Source: Bacillota bacterium
GTDB lineage: Bacteria > Eremiobacterota > SpSt-956 > JAKJGF01
NCBI GenBank assembly: GCA_029555925.1
Contig: JAKPQU010000248.1
Coordinates: forward strand, 1 to 46,894
Length of the DNA stretch: 46,894 nt
Direction of reading: 5' to 3'
This document shows, in pieces, positions 7,539 to 16,686 of this stretch (positions are counted from its first letter, which is position 1; each line of letters opens with the position of its first letter). The position numbers were made by a program, and so were the translations under genes. The notes beneath the pieces were generated by a model. That model was not told the origin of the DNA. It searched no databases and was given only the letters and a program-made list of their open reading frames with translations.

Positions 7539-8882
7539 TTATAACATCTCATTTTCTTCTATTTTTTTCAACTTATCCCTCAGAGTTTTTCTGTCAATAC
7601 GAAGTATCTCTGCTGCATGGGATTTATTTCCTCCCACAGTCGAGAGAACATTGGATATATATTCCAGTTCAACATCTTCAAGGGATCTATTAAAGTCAGT
7701 AACCTTCAGAGAAGAGAAACGCATAATGGAAGGCAGAGCAGAGACTTCTATCACATCTCCTTCTGTCAGAACAACAAGCCTGTTGATTACATTTTGAAGC
7801 TCTCTGACATTTCCCGGCCAGTGATAACTTTTAAGAACCTGAATGGCTTTGTCGGAAAATTTTGGCATAGCTTTATCTAATTCTCGGGAAAATTTCTCGG
7901 CAAAATGATATATCAATAATACAATATCGTCGCCTCTTTCACGAAGGGGAGGAATATCAATTGTTATTACATTCAGCCGAAAAAAAAGATCTTCTCTAAA
8001 AGTGCCTTTTGTCACAAGACTGTGTAAATCTTTATTTGTTGCAGCAATAACTCTTACATCTATTTTCTTCTGGGTCTGTGAACCTACCATGCAGATTTCC
8101 TTATCCTGAAGCACACGGAGGAGCTTTATTTGCATGGAAAGGCTTGTCTCACTTACTTCATCAAACAATATAGTTCCACCCTCAGCAGTTTGAAAAAATC
8201 CTGCCTTTGTTTCTATTGCACCTGTAAAAGCACCTTTAACATGTCCGAAAAGCTCACTTTCAAGCAAATTTTCAGGTATAGCGCCACAGTTTACAGGCAC
8301 AAACGGAGCTGAAGACCGGGAACCAGCATAATGAATCGCTCTGGCCACGAGTTCTTTCCCTGTACCGCTTTCTCCGGAAATAAGAACAGTAGAAGGAATT
8401 GAAGCAATTTTCTCTATATCACTGAAGATCTTTTTCATCGGTGCTGATTGGCCTATGATGCCGTAAGGATTACAGGCAGGATGTTGTAATTTATTTCTGG
8501 CTCTCCGTGTCTTCAGTTTATCCAGAGCACGTCTTACAGCAGAAAGCAGATCTTTCTCCCTGAAAGGTTTTGCAAGATATTCTTCAGCACCGTTCTTTAC
8601 AGCTTCAACTGCATTTTCTATAGAGGCATAGCCTGTAATCATTATTATCTCAGTATCTTCGATATTTTCTTTCACATACTTTATTAAATCCATACCGCTT
8701 ACTTTTGGCATATGAAGATCTGTTATAACCAGTTCAACAGGTATAACTTCAAGAACTTTAAGAGCCCCTCTCACATCATGAGCAGTAAATACTTCATACC
8801 CCTCGTAGGCAAGATTTCTCTTAATTACTTCCAGTGTATTGGCTGAATCATCAACAATCAAAATACGTTCCTTTTTAGACAC
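7539..8882 (-). CDS. Sigma-54-dependent response regulator (NtrC family)
   Basis: 447 residues in three parts. The receiver domain has DD at 11-12, phospho-acceptor Asp55 in VITDLHMP, Thr83 and Lys105 (AKPF). The AAA+ domain has Walker A GESGTGKE (170-177), the sigma-54 contact loop GAFTGA (217-222) and Walker B TILFDE. A Fis-type helix-turn-helix (about 418-443) ends the protein. The start is GTG 8882; its ribosome site GAGGTG overlaps the stop of the histidine kinase gene 3 bp upstream, so the two are coupled. It is probably the PilR-like activator of the sigma-54 promoter at 7221-7237. Confidence 0.9.
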   Translation of the reverse strand: MSKKERILIVDDSANTLEVIKRNLAYEGYEVFTAHDVRGALKVLEVIPVELVITDLHMPKVSGMDLIKYVKENIEDTEIIMITGYASIENAVEAVKNGAEEYLAKPFREKDLLSAVRRALDKLKTRRARNKLQHPACNPYGIIGQSAPMKKIFSDIEKIASIPSTVLISGESGTGKELVARAIHYAGSRSSAPFVPVNCGAIPENLLESELFGHVKGAFTGAIETKAGFFQTAEGGTILFDEVSETSLSMQIKLLRVLQDKEICMVGSQTQKKIDVRVIAATNKDLHSLVTKGTFREDLFFRLNVITIDIPPLRERGDDIVLLIYHFAEKFSRELDKAMPKFSDKAIQVLKSYHWPGNVRELQNVINRLVVLTEGDVIEVSALPSIMRFSSLKVTDFNRSLEDVELEYISNVLSTVGGNKSHAAEILRIDRKTLRDKLKKIEENEML

Positions 8883-8885
8883 ACT

Positions 8886-10631
8886 TTACACCTCATTTTT
8901 ATCATCCAGTGGTATTTGAATTTCAAATTTTGTTCCTTTCCCGACTATACTGTCAACTTTAATGGTACCACCATGTGAAGTTACTATGCCATGAACTACA
9001 GAAAGGCCAAGGCCTGTTCCTTCATTGATGTCTTTAGTTGTAAAGAAAGGATTAAATATCTTTTCTTTAACATCTTCAGCGATACCTGTTCCGGTATCTT
9101 CCACAATAAGTAATATGTAATTTTCTGTCGAACAGGTTTTTATCGTCAGTTTTCCTCCATGGGGCATGGCAAAAATAGCATTACTCACCAGATTAACAAG
9201 TATCTGTGTCATTTGAGAGATATCTGCAGTAATAGAAGTAATATCCTCTGCCATATCAATTATCAGCTCTATATTGTTCTTTTTACATCGTCCTTCAAAA
9301 AAATAAAGACTCTCTTTAATTATCTGATTGATATTCACAGTAGTTTTTTTTACAGGCATCTGTCTTGAGAAAAAAAGTAATTTCTTTACAATCTCTCCTG
9401 CATAGAGAGAGGCATTTTCTATTTTTTCGAGATCTTCATGTGTTTCTGCCGGAAGAGACGGATGTTTTCTGGCAAGCTCTGCAAAACCAAGTATATTTCC
9501 GATTGGTTCATTCAATTCATGGGCTATACCTGAAGCAAATTGCCCTATGATAGCGAGTCTGTCGGCATGCCTTAACTGTTCCACTGATAGTTCAATTCTG
9601 TCGAGCATATTATCAATCGCACAGGCCAAAGTAGAAATTTCATCCTGTCCCGGTAACAATTTTTTTATAGATAGATTTTTCAAAAAATTTATATTATCCA
9701 CGCTTTTACTCAGCAGATAAAGGCGGGAAAGAATTACTATTTCTAACAGTAACATAGTTACTATAACAAACATTATTGTCACTATCAAAAGAAAAATGGC
9801 AAAATAAAATAAACTTTTCTCTCCCTGATGGTAAATTTTTCTTGCCATATCTATTTTTAATATAATTGCAGGTTGCCCATAGATATCCTTTAGCATCGCG
9901 TAACCTGCTATATAATCTTCATCAATATTTTTAATAAAAATACCCTTTTGTTCATAAAAATAATTCCTCCCTTCCTGAACATCAACAGGCAGATTAAAGT
10001 CATAAAAATTATAAATTTTAAGGGAAAGAAAAGTAATATTTCTAAGTCTGTTAAGTTCTGCATCATCAAGAAATCTTCCCATAATCAATGTACCGTTAAT
10101 GGGGCCTTTCCAGTCACTTTTTAGAATGGGACGGGAAGAAATAATTACAGGTATATTATTGAGCATAATAATACCAAGTACATTGCTTTTTACATCGGGA
10201 AGCTTCAGTAATGGAGAATCATGATGGAGGAAATTATTTAAATCTTCCGGAACAGGTATCTCGCTAGATGCTTTAAGATCAAACGCCCTGGAAAAGACAA
10301 CTTTACCGGAAGAATTAAGAATAACTATAAGATTAATTCTTAAATTAAGAAAGGTACTGGCCTGAAAATTATCATTGATATAATTTTCATCCAGAGTCTG
10401 AACAAAATTATAGGTTTCATCCCATGGAGCCCAGTCACCTGTAATAGCAGATACAGATAAATAATCATCCTGCATTGAATTTATTGCCTTCTCTACATTC
10501 TGGTAAACAGTCATTTTCTCCAGGTCAATAAAACCCGCCATAAGTATCATTTTTGAGACCAGATAAAGGATTGTAATTAAACATATAAAAGTAGAGACTA
10601 TTACAATAAGTGTTTTATTACGTATATTCAT
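8886..10631 (-). CDS. CHASE4-type sensor histidine kinase
   Basis: 581 residues: transmembrane helix at about 7-31, an external sensor domain with GDWAPWDETYNFV (65-77), the signature of CHASE4 domains, a second helix at about 273-303, a HAMP-like linker, HisKA with phospho-His371 in GIAHELNEPIGN, and HATPase_c with the N box (NLVSNAIFAM), EDTGTGIAED and GTGLGLSVV. It phosphorylates the response regulator encoded 3 bp downstream. The ligand is unknown; CHASE4 domains are extracellular sensors without a fixed ligand. A sigma-70-type promoter lies upstream. Confidence 0.9.
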   Translation of the reverse strand: MNIRNKTLIVIVSTFICLITILYLVSKMILMAGFIDLEKMTVYQNVEKAINSMQDDYLSVSAITGDWAPWDETYNFVQTLDENYINDNFQASTFLNLRINLIVILNSSGKVVFSRAFDLKASSEIPVPEDLNNFLHHDSPLLKLPDVKSNVLGIIMLNNIPVIISSRPILKSDWKGPINGTLIMGRFLDDAELNRLRNITFLSLKIYNFYDFNLPVDVQEGRNYFYEQKGIFIKNIDEDYIAGYAMLKDIYGQPAIILKIDMARKIYHQGEKSLFYFAIFLLIVTIMFVIVTMLLLEIVILSRLYLLSKSVDNINFLKNLSIKKLLPGQDEISTLACAIDNMLDRIELSVEQLRHADRLAIIGQFASGIAHELNEPIGNILGFAELARKHPSLPAETHEDLEKIENASLYAGEIVKKLLFFSRQMPVKKTTVNINQIIKESLYFFEGRCKKNNIELIIDMAEDITSITADISQMTQILVNLVSNAIFAMPHGGKLTIKTCSTENYILLIVEDTGTGIAEDVKEKIFNPFFTTKDINEGTGLGLSVVHGIVTSHGGTIKVDSIVGKGTKFEIQIPLDDKNEV

Positions 10632-10725
10632 AAAAGAGTATTAAAACGCAAAAACAGGAAATTATATTTCATCAGCTTATATTCCTGATTTCTGTATTAT
10701 TTTTTTAATTTCTGTAATTTTACAT

Positions 10726-10754
10726 ATTATAAAGCATATTTCTTCAATTATCAA
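10726..10754 (-). promoter_or_regulatory. Sigma-70-type promoter of the histidine kinase operon
   Basis: Minus-strand TTGATA (10754-10749), a 17-bp spacer and TATAAT (10731-10726). The predicted start near 10719 leaves a leader of about 88 nt. The rest of 10632-10888 is AT-rich, with nothing else I can support. Confidence 0.6.
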
Positions 10755-10888
10755 ACATATAATTTTCCTTCAGTAAAATTAATGTAAGTTCAGTTAAACT
10801 CACAAAAAGTTTTATTCCATGGTAAGGTTACGCAAAAAATCTTATAGTCTCAATATTTTTTATTAGCACCTGTGTTACGGGCTATTAT

Positions 10889-11458
10889 CTATAAAAATTT
10901 TCTTTTATAATATCCCGAGTAAATTGCTCCTGCAGGATTATGGGATAAGACTCTGTCTTTGACTATTAACGTAGTTACAGGAGCCTGTGAATATTTTGTA
11001 AAAAGTATGTCATGACCCATACAGAGCCCGGTTATTATATTAAGGTCAGTATTCTCTTTATTCAAAATCTCTGCCTGACCTATTGGGTCACACATGGCTT
11101 CAAACCTGTGTTCATCTATCTGTTTTAAATCATAGGTCTTCTTATCTATACCGCAGACTTTACAGCATACAGAAGAAACGGTGAAATGCTTATTTAATAT
11201 TTCTTCCACTGTTTTCGCTTCTTCTGAAAGGCCGACACAGAAAGCTATTCCGAGATGTTTATAATACATTTTTTTTGAAAATAAAATAAGTTCCTCCAGT
11301 CTTGTAGCTTTCATATAATGAACAGCTTCTATACTGGAAGCAGCTTTCATTATTTTATTATTCTCTTCATCTTCATAGTGATTTTTTACATTATTTATTA
11401 TATCTGTGCAATTTTTTCCATTGTAACAGTGTTTGATTGTACACAGTGCGCAATTCAT
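10889..11458 (-). CDS. DUF1847-like predicted metal-binding protein
   Basis: Begins MNCALCTIKHCY, and further Cys pairs appear later (CCKVCGIDK near the middle, CDPIGQA). This resembles the DUF1847 family, described only as probable metal-binding proteins of anaerobes. ATG 11458 was chosen because AGGAAGGTGG lies just upstream and the Cys motif then sits at the N-terminus; a longer frame would read into a repeat element. It is the last gene downstream of the metal ABC transporter and DUF364 genes, separated from them by a repeat element. Function unproven. Confidence 0.7.
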   Translation of the reverse strand: MNCALCTIKHCYNGKNCTDIINNVKNHYEDEENNKIMKAASSIEAVHYMKATRLEELILFSKKMYYKHLGIAFCVGLSEEAKTVEEILNKHFTVSSVCCKVCGIDKKTYDLKQIDEHRFEAMCDPIGQAEILNKENTDLNIITGLCMGHDILFTKYSQAPVTTLIVKDRVLSHNPAGAIYSGYYKRKFL

Positions 11459-11480
11459 ATAATCCACCTTCCTGCTTTGG

Positions 11481-11567
11481 TGAGCATAAATCATACATAT
11501 TTGCTCTCGTGACGCGTAACGCGTAACGCGTGACTGGAGAAAGACTTTTATTACATACTTATGCTCA
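11481..11567. repeat. Hairpin/heptamer element, family A, copy 1
   Basis: Arms TGAGCATAA (11481-11489) and TTATGCTCA (11559-11567). Inside are CGTGACG, CGTAACG, CGTAACG, CGTGACT (11508-11535), preceded by TTGCTCT. Family members lie at 36022-36120 and, inverted, at 45031-45135. The left arm overlaps the region just upstream of the DUF1847-like start. Confidence 0.85.
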
Positions 11568-11598
11568 GATCAATAATTAGATTTTCTATACTCTCAAT

Positions 11599-12342
11599 TT
11601 ATATAAAAACATTTACCTTTTTCACAAAATCTTTAAAACTCTTCATACCTCCTGCCTGGCTTACAACTTTAAGAACTCTGTCCGTATCAATCACCTGAAC
11701 TCCTGATAAAATTCTTATATTTTTATCGGAGAAAAAAGCAGGCACAAGAGGAGTTGATGGCCCGAGCAGGGCACAGGAAGGAACATTTTTTATAAGTTCA
11801 ATAAGAGGTTCAAAGGTTTTGTTGACAAGACTTGTAGCAGTGATAAGCACTACACTGCAGTCAGGTAAAATCTTAGATATTTCTGTTTCCGGGACAACGT
11901 ATTTACTGTCTGAAAAATTTTTCTCGAAAATAAAAATCTTCTCTGTAATTTTTTCTATCTCTTTAACAAGAGGTTTAAAATCTCCTATAATACCGACTCT
12001 GTCATCAGGTTTCAGATTAAGATGTTCAAGTATATCTCCTTCTTTCTTTCCTGTTTTTTCGTAATTTGCAAGACTGTTTATTGTGGCAAGCCCGACAGAT
12101 GCTTTAAGAGGATTATGGGAAGGATAAAAGTGTATTAATTCTGCAGCACTTTTTCCTATAAAAGAGCCTGCATCTTCCATAAGACTGCAGCAGGTTTTTT
12201 TCCCGCCTGTTCCTGTCCAGGCAAGACCGCATCTGCCATTATCAAGAAGAACTGCGGTGTATCCTAGACCTATACGAATATCTGAAATATTTCTTTCTTT
12301 TGCTCTGTCATAATACATGCTGACAAGATTGTTGCATATCAT
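11599..12342 (-). CDS. DUF364/DUF4213-type putative heavy-metal chelation protein (copy 1)
   Basis: About 247 residues. The N-terminal part has IRIGLGYTAVLLDNGRCGLA, typical of DUF4213. The C-terminal part (VGIIGDFKPLVKEI, VVLITATSLVNKTFEPLI, ALLGPSTPLVPAFF) matches the Rossmann-like DUF364 core, in some cases annotated as a heavy-metal chelation domain. ATG 12342 follows AGGGAG; a longer frame would add residues coded by heptamer DNA. It follows the permease gene by about 50 bp, so it probably acts with the metal importer. A second member is at 17457-18185. Confidence 0.7.
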   Translation of the reverse strand: MICNNLVSMYYDRAKERNISDIRIGLGYTAVLLDNGRCGLAWTGTGGKKTCCSLMEDAGSFIGKSAAELIHFYPSHNPLKASVGLATINSLANYEKTGKKEGDILEHLNLKPDDRVGIIGDFKPLVKEIEKITEKIFIFEKNFSDSKYVVPETEISKILPDCSVVLITATSLVNKTFEPLIELIKNVPSCALLGPSTPLVPAFFSDKNIRILSGVQVIDTDRVLKVVSQAGGMKSFKDFVKKVNVFI

Positions 12343-12362
12343 AAAATCACTCCCTTTTAATT

Positions 12363-12376
12363 CGTGACGCGTGACC
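12363..12376. repeat. Short heptamer array (2 units)
   Basis: CGTGACG then CGTGACC, in the 50-bp gap between the permease and DUF364 genes. Probably a remnant of a larger element; no arms are visible. Confidence 0.6.
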
Positions 12377-12392
12377 ATTGACCGGTAGTTTT

Positions 12393-13217
12393 TTATTTAA
12401 AAGCCAGTATGCTTCTTATCTTTGAAATAATTATAATCACGGCACATAATATAAATGATGTAACAACTATAGTCGGTCCTGACGGCAGATCTATTATATA
12501 AGAAAAATACATGCCTGAAAAGGATGAAATAAGGCCGAATATTACGGAGAAAATAAATACAAATTTTATTTTACCCGTCACGATAAGTGCCGTAGTGGCA
12601 GGAATGACAAGATATGTAAAGGCCAGGAGAGCACCTGCCATATGAATTGACAGAGAAATAGTGACTCCAAGGGTAAGATAAAAAATTATCTCCCATAAAG
12701 TAGTTTTCACACCGAGAGTTCTGGCCATTTCAGCATCAAAAGATGTAAAAAGAAATTCCTTGTAAAAAAGATAATGTATTAAGAGAATGACGGGAAATAC
12801 AATGGTAATTACCAGCAACTGGTTTACCTCTACTGCAAGGATATTTCCGAAAATAAGTGAAAGAACATGAGATTCGCCGCTGGCACTCTTTGCCACAAGG
12901 AGTATTCCAAGGGCAGAGGAAACACCGTAGGCAATACCTATTATACTCTCTGCAGGTATTTTTTTCTGTCCTTTTCTGACACTGATAGAAAACAAAAGAA
13001 CTCCTGCTACGGCAAATAAAAGTGAGAAAAGCTCAGGATTAAATCCCATGAGAATGGCAAAAGCTATACCTGCCGTAGATATATTGGCTATAGCTGCACC
13101 GACGAAAACTATTCTTTTTAATACAATATAGACTCCTATAAAAGAACAGATAAGTCCTATGAGGAGGCTTGCCGCAAGGGCTGTTTGCATGAAAGGCAAT
13201 GTTAACATGTTCATCAT
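12393..13217 (-). CDS. znuB: Metal ABC transporter permease (ZnuB family)
   Basis: 274 residues with about eight hydrophobic helices and the ABC-3 pattern (LIGLICSFIGVYIVLKRIVF at the start; GVTISLSIHMAGALLAFTYLVIPA near 190). It forms the inner-membrane channel for Zn2+ or Mn2+. Its ATG overlaps the TGA of the ATPase gene in an ATGA-type overlap, indicating coupled translation. The exact metal cannot be read from the sequence. Confidence 0.85.
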   Translation of the reverse strand: MMNMLTLPFMQTALAASLLIGLICSFIGVYIVLKRIVFVGAAIANISTAGIAFAILMGFNPELFSLLFAVAGVLLFSISVRKGQKKIPAESIIGIAYGVSSALGILLVAKSASGESHVLSLIFGNILAVEVNQLLVITIVFPVILLIHYLFYKEFLFTSFDAEMARTLGVKTTLWEIIFYLTLGVTISLSIHMAGALLAFTYLVIPATTALIVTGKIKFVFIFSVIFGLISSFSGMYFSYIIDLPSGPTIVVTSFILCAVIIIISKIRSILAFK

Positions 13218-13966
13218 TTACGATCACCTGTAAGAATAAAGGTCTGTCCCGACTGATGTATTACTTCAACGTTAATAGAATACAGTTCACTCAAAACCTG
13301 ATTATTCAGTATTTTTTCCGTTTCTCCCGATTTAATTGATTCTTCATCCAATATGATTATCTCTTCGGAATAATTTGCCACAAGATTTAATATGTGTGTT
13401 ACGAATATAACTGTAAGATTCTTTTCCCTGTGAAGCATTTTTACAAGATCCATAATATGTTTTTCACTTTTCAAATCCATACCGTTTGTAGGTTCATCAA
13501 GTATAAGAATTGACGGATCTCCTGCAAGGGCTCTTGCAATAAGAACCCTCTGTTTCTGACCTCCCGACAGATCCCTGTAAGGGCAGGTTGCAAGATCTTT
13601 TATATCCAGACAGGAGAGACTGTCCATAACTTTTTCCCTGTCATGTTTTCCCGGCCTTCTCAGAGGAGGTATAAGACCATATCTACCCATAAGAACTATA
13701 TCAAAAACATCGAGGGGATAGATTTCATCTATAGCTTCCCTCTGAGGAACATAACCGAAAGAAAGTCCTTTTTTATTAAAATTAATAGTCCCTTTCATAG
13801 GTTTTAAAAGTCCTAAAATACCTTTGAGAATAGTTGTTTTCCCGGAACCGTTCGCTCCCACAAGGCCGAGAAAGGTTTTTTCTTTTATAGAAAAATTCAG
13901 ATCTTTAAGAACAGCTTTATTCCTGTATCCCAGTGTTACATTGCTGAATTCTATGAGATATTCCAT
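13214..13966 (-). CDS. znuC: Metal ABC transporter ATPase (ZnuC family)
   Basis: 250 residues with Walker A GANGSGKTT (about 37-45), Q-loop YVPQRE, signature LSGGQKQRV, Walker B ILILDEPT and a switch His in VTH. The PQREAIDEIYP stretch after the Q-loop is typical of Zn/Mn importers. AAAGGA precedes the ATG. It energises the permease encoded immediately downstream. Confidence 0.9.
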   Translation of the reverse strand: MEYLIEFSNVTLGYRNKAVLKDLNFSIKEKTFLGLVGANGSGKTTILKGILGLLKPMKGTINFNKKGLSFGYVPQREAIDEIYPLDVFDIVLMGRYGLIPPLRRPGKHDREKVMDSLSCLDIKDLATCPYRDLSGGQKQRVLIARALAGDPSILILDEPTNGMDLKSEKHIMDLVKMLHREKNLTVIFVTHILNLVANYSEEIIILDEESIKSGETEKILNNQVLSELYSINVEVIHQSGQTFILTGDRK

Positions 13967-13983
13967 TTATGTTCCTTTCTGAT

Positions 13984-14066
13984 TTATATGAAAATGATGA
14001 AGGTTGCACCTTCACTGGATGTTGATTTTCATATTTGGTTGTGACCGCTCCGGTCATGTCTGTTAG
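13984..14066. repeat. Family D element, copy 2
   Basis: Arms TATGAAAAT and ATTTTCATA, the inner palindrome GAAGGTTGCACCTTC (13999-14013), then TTTGGTTGTGACCG and CCGGTCATGTCTGTTA, matching 7460-7505. The core here has no clear CGTRACG unit. It lies between the ATPase and binding-protein genes. Confidence 0.65.
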
Positions 14067-14068
14067 TA

Positions 14069-14096
14069 GTGAAAAGTGAGAAGTGAATTGTGAGTA
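14069..14096. repeat. Degenerate heptamers, GTGARAA type
   Basis: GTGAAAA, GTGAGAA, GTGAATT, GTGAGTA keep a strict 7-bp register with a unit different from CGTRACG. TCACTTCTCAC follows at 14111-14121 and could pair with it. Confidence 0.6.
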
Positions 14097-14132
14097 ATAA
14101 GCGTATTTCTATCACTTCTCACCAACTATTCT

Positions 14133-15041
14133 TTACGATTTCTTAAAAGCTGCAACCAGTTTTCCTATATTATAATTAAAGAGATCTGTATAAGTATTGA
14201 CACCTTCGGCACCTCCGACGGAAGGAGGGAGTATAAGAACTGTTGCACCGGTTTTTTCTGCCACAAGTTTTGGTACCTGCTCACTGAAATATGGTTCCAT
14301 TATGATAATCTTTGCATGTTCTTCCTTCATTACGGATATAAGGTTTGCTATGTCATTTGCCGTAGGAGGCACACCAGGTTTGGGTTCAATATATCCAACT
14401 ATATCAAGGCCAAATCTTTTGGCAAAATTAGGCCAGCTGTTATGATACGTTACAATCTTTCTGCCCTTATAAGGCTCCATCTGTTTTAACCATCCCTGAA
14501 GAGATGTTTTAATCTCTTTTTCATACAGTTCTTTATTGGCGTTAAAATACTTTGCATCTTCAGGATCTACTTTACTGAAACCTTTGCAGATATTATCCAT
14601 CATTTTTATACCATTCATCGGATCAAGCCAGTAATGGGGATTGCCGTATATATGGATATCACCCTGGGATTTATCTATTTTTGTTGTCGGTATTTCCAGT
14701 ATGTCACATCCTTTTGATGCATCAATATTACCTGGTGCATTTTTATATATCCTGTCATTTCTGCATCCGTCTAAAAGAAGATTGCTCCATATATCCAGAT
14801 CCATGCCTATTCTGATAAATACATCTGCATTCTGCATTTTAGCCATAAAACTCGGTTTTGCCGGAACATTATGAGGATTCTGATAGCCTTTACCGAGACT
14901 TATTACATCTACCTTATCTCTCCCCACCTCTCCTGCAAGAGCTCCCAGGTCTGACGTTGTTGTTACTACTTTCAATTTTGCCTCTGTCTTATTTGAGGCA
15001 AAGAGTAAAAAGATCATCATAAAAGCGATTAAATGTTTCAT
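14133..15041 (-). CDS. znuA: Metal ABC transporter substrate-binding protein (ZnuA/TroA family)
   Basis: 302 residues with a signal peptide (about 1-21). The expected metal ligands are His57 (QNPHNVPAKPS), His136 (GNPHYWLDP) and His200 (TYHNSWPNF), with an acidic ligand probably further on. The long backbone helix (ANDIANLISVMKEEHAK) fits cluster A-I binding proteins. No His-rich loop is present, unlike the second binding protein at 30864-31829. AAGGAGG precedes the ATG. It delivers Zn2+ or Mn2+ to the permease and ATPase encoded downstream. Confidence 0.85.
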   Translation of the reverse strand: MKHLIAFMMIFLLFASNKTEAKLKVVTTTSDLGALAGEVGRDKVDVISLGKGYQNPHNVPAKPSFMAKMQNADVFIRIGMDLDIWSNLLLDGCRNDRIYKNAPGNIDASKGCDILEIPTTKIDKSQGDIHIYGNPHYWLDPMNGIKMMDNICKGFSKVDPEDAKYFNANKELYEKEIKTSLQGWLKQMEPYKGRKIVTYHNSWPNFAKRFGLDIVGYIEPKPGVPPTANDIANLISVMKEEHAKIIIMEPYFSEQVPKLVAEKTGATVLILPPSVGGAEGVNTYTDLFNYNIGKLVAAFKKS

Positions 15042-15083
15042 TTACATTACCTCCTTGTTGAATTATGTCCTTAACCATAAACT

Positions 15084-15186
15084 TAAGAATAGCAGTTAAA
15101 TAACTGTCTCAAATATATTAATCGTGACGCGTAACGCGTAACGCGTGACGAGAGGAAAGAGACAATTAATAAACTTGCATTCCTTA
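15084..15186. repeat. Hairpin/heptamer element, family E, copy 1
   Basis: Left arm around AGCAGTTAAATAACTGTCTC (15091-15110) pairs with GAGACAATTAATAAACTTGC (15159-15178). The loop holds CGTGACG, CGTAACG, CGTAACG, CGTGACG (15123-15150). It is nearly identical to 45218-45321 and lies in the leader of the binding-protein gene. Confidence 0.85.
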
Positions 15187-15213
15187 TAATCCTGTAAATC
15201 CAGAAAATCCGGG

Positions 15214-16587
15214 TCAAAATTGATGGGCACCGTGAGGCCCAATCATAAAAGTTGTCTGAAGATAGTAATCGTTTCTGGATTCTCCCAGGGTAGTATCTGT
15301 ATGGGTAAACTGCAACCTGAAACGGCTGAATTCGCTCGGACGGAATGACAGTGCCAGAGAATAAGCTTTTTCATTATTGGCACAATCGCCTGGAAATTCT
15401 GAATAGTCATATCTTAAACCAATATCCCACCTCCTGGCCAGTTTATATTGAGCCAGTGCATAATAACCAACGCTGTTCGTACTGGTTCCACCCAGCAGAT
15501 CCTGTCTGTCAAACAATGCTTCACTCTGAAAAATGAAGGCATGTTCGTCATTGTCAGTAGGATCCCATCTATAGGTAAAATCAACCCCGGCAAGCTGACT
15601 GTTGAGGCTGTTTTCAACATCATATTTACCTGCAGCATAGGTTCCGCCTACTTCAATGGTATTATTTTCATTCAAATCTATGAAGGTTCTTGCATGCCCC
15701 AGATAAACGAGGTTATCATGATCGGCAAAAGTCAGGTTGTTTCCGCCGGCAAAAGCTTCTCCCGTAAACTCGATATATGTATCGGTTGGAAGAATGACAC
15801 TGAAATTGACTCCCGGAGCCGAAAAACCTTCGTCTCCCATGAAATTTCTTATTACATTCGGATAGGTAGCCATATAGTAATGATGTCTGTGTATCTGGTT
15901 TACCTTTCCGAAACCTGCCCTGAATTTACCGACTTTGGACTGAAGTCCTCCCGGTAACGTCAGAAGTGTCAAATAGCCGTTTTCCACTTCAAATCCTTCA
16001 TCGCCGGCACAGACAAAAAAATCTGCCCTTGCATACGGGTCGACTACCGCCTGAAATCCTATTTCAGTTTCCCTCAGATAGGCTTTATTATCATTCGGCG
16101 GATTATCATTTGATATTACAAAATCCCCTATAACACTTATATCAGGATTCATGTTCTGCTGCGCCTGCTGCACCGGTGGTGAATAAACCTCTTCCGGTGC
16201 AGGTGTTACCTGCTGCAGTGCCTGATTTATTTCCACCTTATCCGTAAGAGATTGCTGTTCCTTTTTAAGTTCTTCCAGAGAAGATTTAAGATCATTTAAC
16301 TTTGCTTCGTAATCTTTTGTAGTCTCATCCAGTTTTGTCTCAAGTTCTTTTATCCTTTTTTCTAAATCTTCAGTACTTTTCTTTTCGCCTGAGGAAGTTA
16401 TTTTTTCCTCTTTTTTATCTTCAAGACAGAGAATATCTGCTTTTATCTTCGAAATTTTAGCTTCATAGTTTAGTCCTGTTAATTTCATCTTTTCTTCAAT
16501 GTTTTTTTCCATATTTTCATTAAATCCCAGGATATTGACAGGAAAAAGTAATATAAAGAAAAGAATAATAAAAATTCTGAAAAACAT
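15214..16587 (-). CDS. Outer-membrane porin-like protein with periplasmic coiled coil
   Basis: 457 residues: signal peptide (about 1-21), a long Lys/Glu-rich coiled coil (about 60-120), a Pro/Gln linker (PAPEEVYSPPVQQAQQ), then about 300 residues of alternating aromatic beta strands with Gly/Asn/Asp turns, ending in a strand rich in aromatic residues (YYLQTTFMIGPHGAHQF). IGDFVISNDN and SKVGKFRAGFGKVN resemble porins placed beside metal importers. GAGGAGG precedes the ATG. It precedes the binding protein on the same strand, so it likely carries metal or a metal chelate across the outer membrane. Confidence 0.65.
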   Translation of the reverse strand: MFFRIFIILFFILLFPVNILGFNENMEKNIEEKMKLTGLNYEAKISKIKADILCLEDKKEEKITSSGEKKSTEDLEKRIKELETKLDETTKDYEAKLNDLKSSLEELKKEQQSLTDKVEINQALQQVTPAPEEVYSPPVQQAQQNMNPDISVIGDFVISNDNPPNDNKAYLRETEIGFQAVVDPYARADFFVCAGDEGFEVENGYLTLLTLPGGLQSKVGKFRAGFGKVNQIHRHHYYMATYPNVIRNFMGDEGFSAPGVNFSVILPTDTYIEFTGEAFAGGNNLTFADHDNLVYLGHARTFIDLNENNTIEVGGTYAAGKYDVENSLNSQLAGVDFTYRWDPTDNDEHAFIFQSEALFDRQDLLGGTSTNSVGYYALAQYKLARRWDIGLRYDYSEFPGDCANNEKAYSLALSFRPSEFSRFRLQFTHTDTTLGESRNDYYLQTTFMIGPHGAHQF

Positions 16588-16686
16588 AAATTATCCTCCT
16601 CAAAATAAATAAAAATAATTATAAGGCTTAATAACGCTTAATTCGGAAATTAATTATGAATTGTTATAATATCCGACAGGGATAAT

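Noticed and set aside
15042..15213. Riboswitch in the leader of the binding-protein gene
   Set aside because: The only strong structure is the family E hairpin, which also occurs at 45218 away from metal genes.
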